From Planctomycetaceae bacterium (GTDB taxonomy: Bacteria > Planctomycetota > Planctomycetia > Pirellulales > Pirellulaceae), in the NCBI GenBank assembly GCA_007129635.1, contig SKVE01000416.1:1-6750 (forward strand): a stretch of DNA of 6,750 bases, given 5' to 3'. Position 1 is the stretch's first letter. Each line of letters starts with the position of its first letter. Below the pieces are notes generated by a model. It did no database searches. It saw only the letters and a list, made by a program, of their open reading frames with translations, and was not told the origin of the DNA. Shown here one piece after another: positions 6,200-6,750 of the stretch. Position numbers and translations under genes: made by a program.

Positions 6200-6750
6200 A
6201 TGCCCATCGCACGACACCGCAGCGTGACGATCCTGGTCATCATGGTCCTGGGATCGCATGTCGCTGGCGCGGACCCGCCGCCTATGATCCACCTGGCGGG
6301 CACGCCCGAACAGATGGGCACGATTTGGGGCCAGTTGAATCGGGAGCACATCCGACACGACCTGGAAACCGGCTACCTGAAACGGGCTGCGGCGGCAGGC
6401 ATCTCGGAACAGATGCTCATGGAGCGGTCGGCGACGGCGCTCAGGATTATCGAACAGATCGCTCCGCACTGGTTGGAGGAAGCGCGCGCGACGGCGCGCG
6501 CCGCCGAGGTGCCCGAGGACATCTACCTGGCTTTCCTGGACGGCGTGGTACGCGATCGGTTCCTGCACGAGTGCACCTCGTACGCCGTCTCGCGCGAACA
6601 CGCTCGAGATGGCACGATCCTGTTCCACAAGACGCGCGACAACCGCGATGTGCCCCAGTCGGTATACATCGCGGACAGTGCGGTGGAAGGCGTCAACAAA
6701 TTCATCGCCGTGTCCAATGCCACCGGCATCCGCTGCTCGATGATGGTCAA
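6200..6750 (+). CDS. Secreted C45-family autoproteolytic acyltransferase/hydrolase-like protein (partial, 3' end outside window)
   Basis: The first 183 residues are present and the frame is open at the right edge. GGGGA (6189-6193) precedes the ATG by 6 nt. Residues 1-24 form a signal peptide (hydrophobic 9-18, likely cut AGA/D at 24/25). LAGTPEQMGTIWGQL (32-46) matches the opening of the C45 / acyl-CoA:6-aminopenicillanic acid acyltransferase-like family, which belongs to the Ntn-hydrolase fold. CTSYAVS begins at Cys125, followed by DGTILFHKTRDN (137-148), similar to the family's strand after the nucleophile. By family knowledge the precursor cuts itself just before this Cys, which becomes the N-terminal nucleophile. 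Glu124 at -1 is unusual, as Gly is common there. Most bacterial members have unknown substrates, probably amide bonds; the name does not imply penicillin chemistry. It lies 78 nt after the TIM-barrel gene on the same strand. Confidence 0.82.
   Translation, partial: MPIARHRSVTILVIMVLGSHVAGADPPPMIHLAGTPEQMGTIWGQLNREHIRHDLETGYLKRAAAAGISEQMLMERSATALRIIEQIAPHWLEEARATARAAEVPEDIYLAFLDGVVRDRFLHECTSYAVSREHARDGTILFHKTRDNRDVPQSVYIADSAVEGVNKFIAVSNATGIRCSMMV

Noticed and set aside
6482..6505. Alternating GC tract in the C45-type gene
   Set aside because: It encodes an Ala/Arg-rich helix (about residues 95-102) and is explained by GC-rich codon choice.

Overview
The window is GC-rich, densely coded bacterial DNA that most resembles a planctomycete (Pirellula/Rhodopirellula-like). 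This rests on gene content alone: a giant secreted protein with carbohydrate-binding-like, CARDB-like and six-hairpin-like regions, a Tat-exported xylose-isomerase-type TIM barrel, a secreted C45-type acyltransferase/hydrolase, and a GxxExxY protein beside short interspersed repeats. No rRNA, tRNA, CRISPR array or standard transposase gene was seen, so the taxonomic call is an inference.

Layout. Positions 1-3677 (minus strand) are one uninterrupted reading frame of at least 1225 codons that leaves the window at its 3' end; it begins with a clear signal peptide and a Shine-Dalgarno site. Positions 3678-4116 are non-coding and contain two of four copies of a 31-bp repeat. Positions 4117-4917 (minus) encode a GxxExxY / PDDEXK_3-type nuclease-fold protein that looks like an internal duplication, with an intact first half and a second half that has lost its E-x-K residues. 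Positions 4918-5221 are non-coding and carry the other two repeat copies, then the leader of the next gene. Positions 5222-6121 (plus) encode a Tat-exported sugar isomerase/epimerase-like TIM barrel. From 6200 to the right edge (plus) lies the N-terminal 183 residues of a secreted C45-type protein.

The main item of interest is the GxxExxY gene with its repeats. The four 31-bp copies form one inverted pair on each side of the gene (orientations + - - +). The octamer GCACGGAT or its complement occurs ten times in about 1.13 kb (nine exact, one with a single mismatch), five in each orientation, with the outermost two in inverted orientation. This looks like a REP/BIME-like cassette built around a nuclease-fold gene, comparable in layout to REP-associated transposase units but with a different protein. 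That it is mobile, or that the protein acts on the repeats, is inference.

The other three genes all encode exported proteins. The two rightmost are co-directional, 78 nt apart, and may be co-transcribed. Their substrates cannot be read from the sequence; the TIM barrel and the giant protein both suggest extracytoplasmic carbohydrate metabolism.
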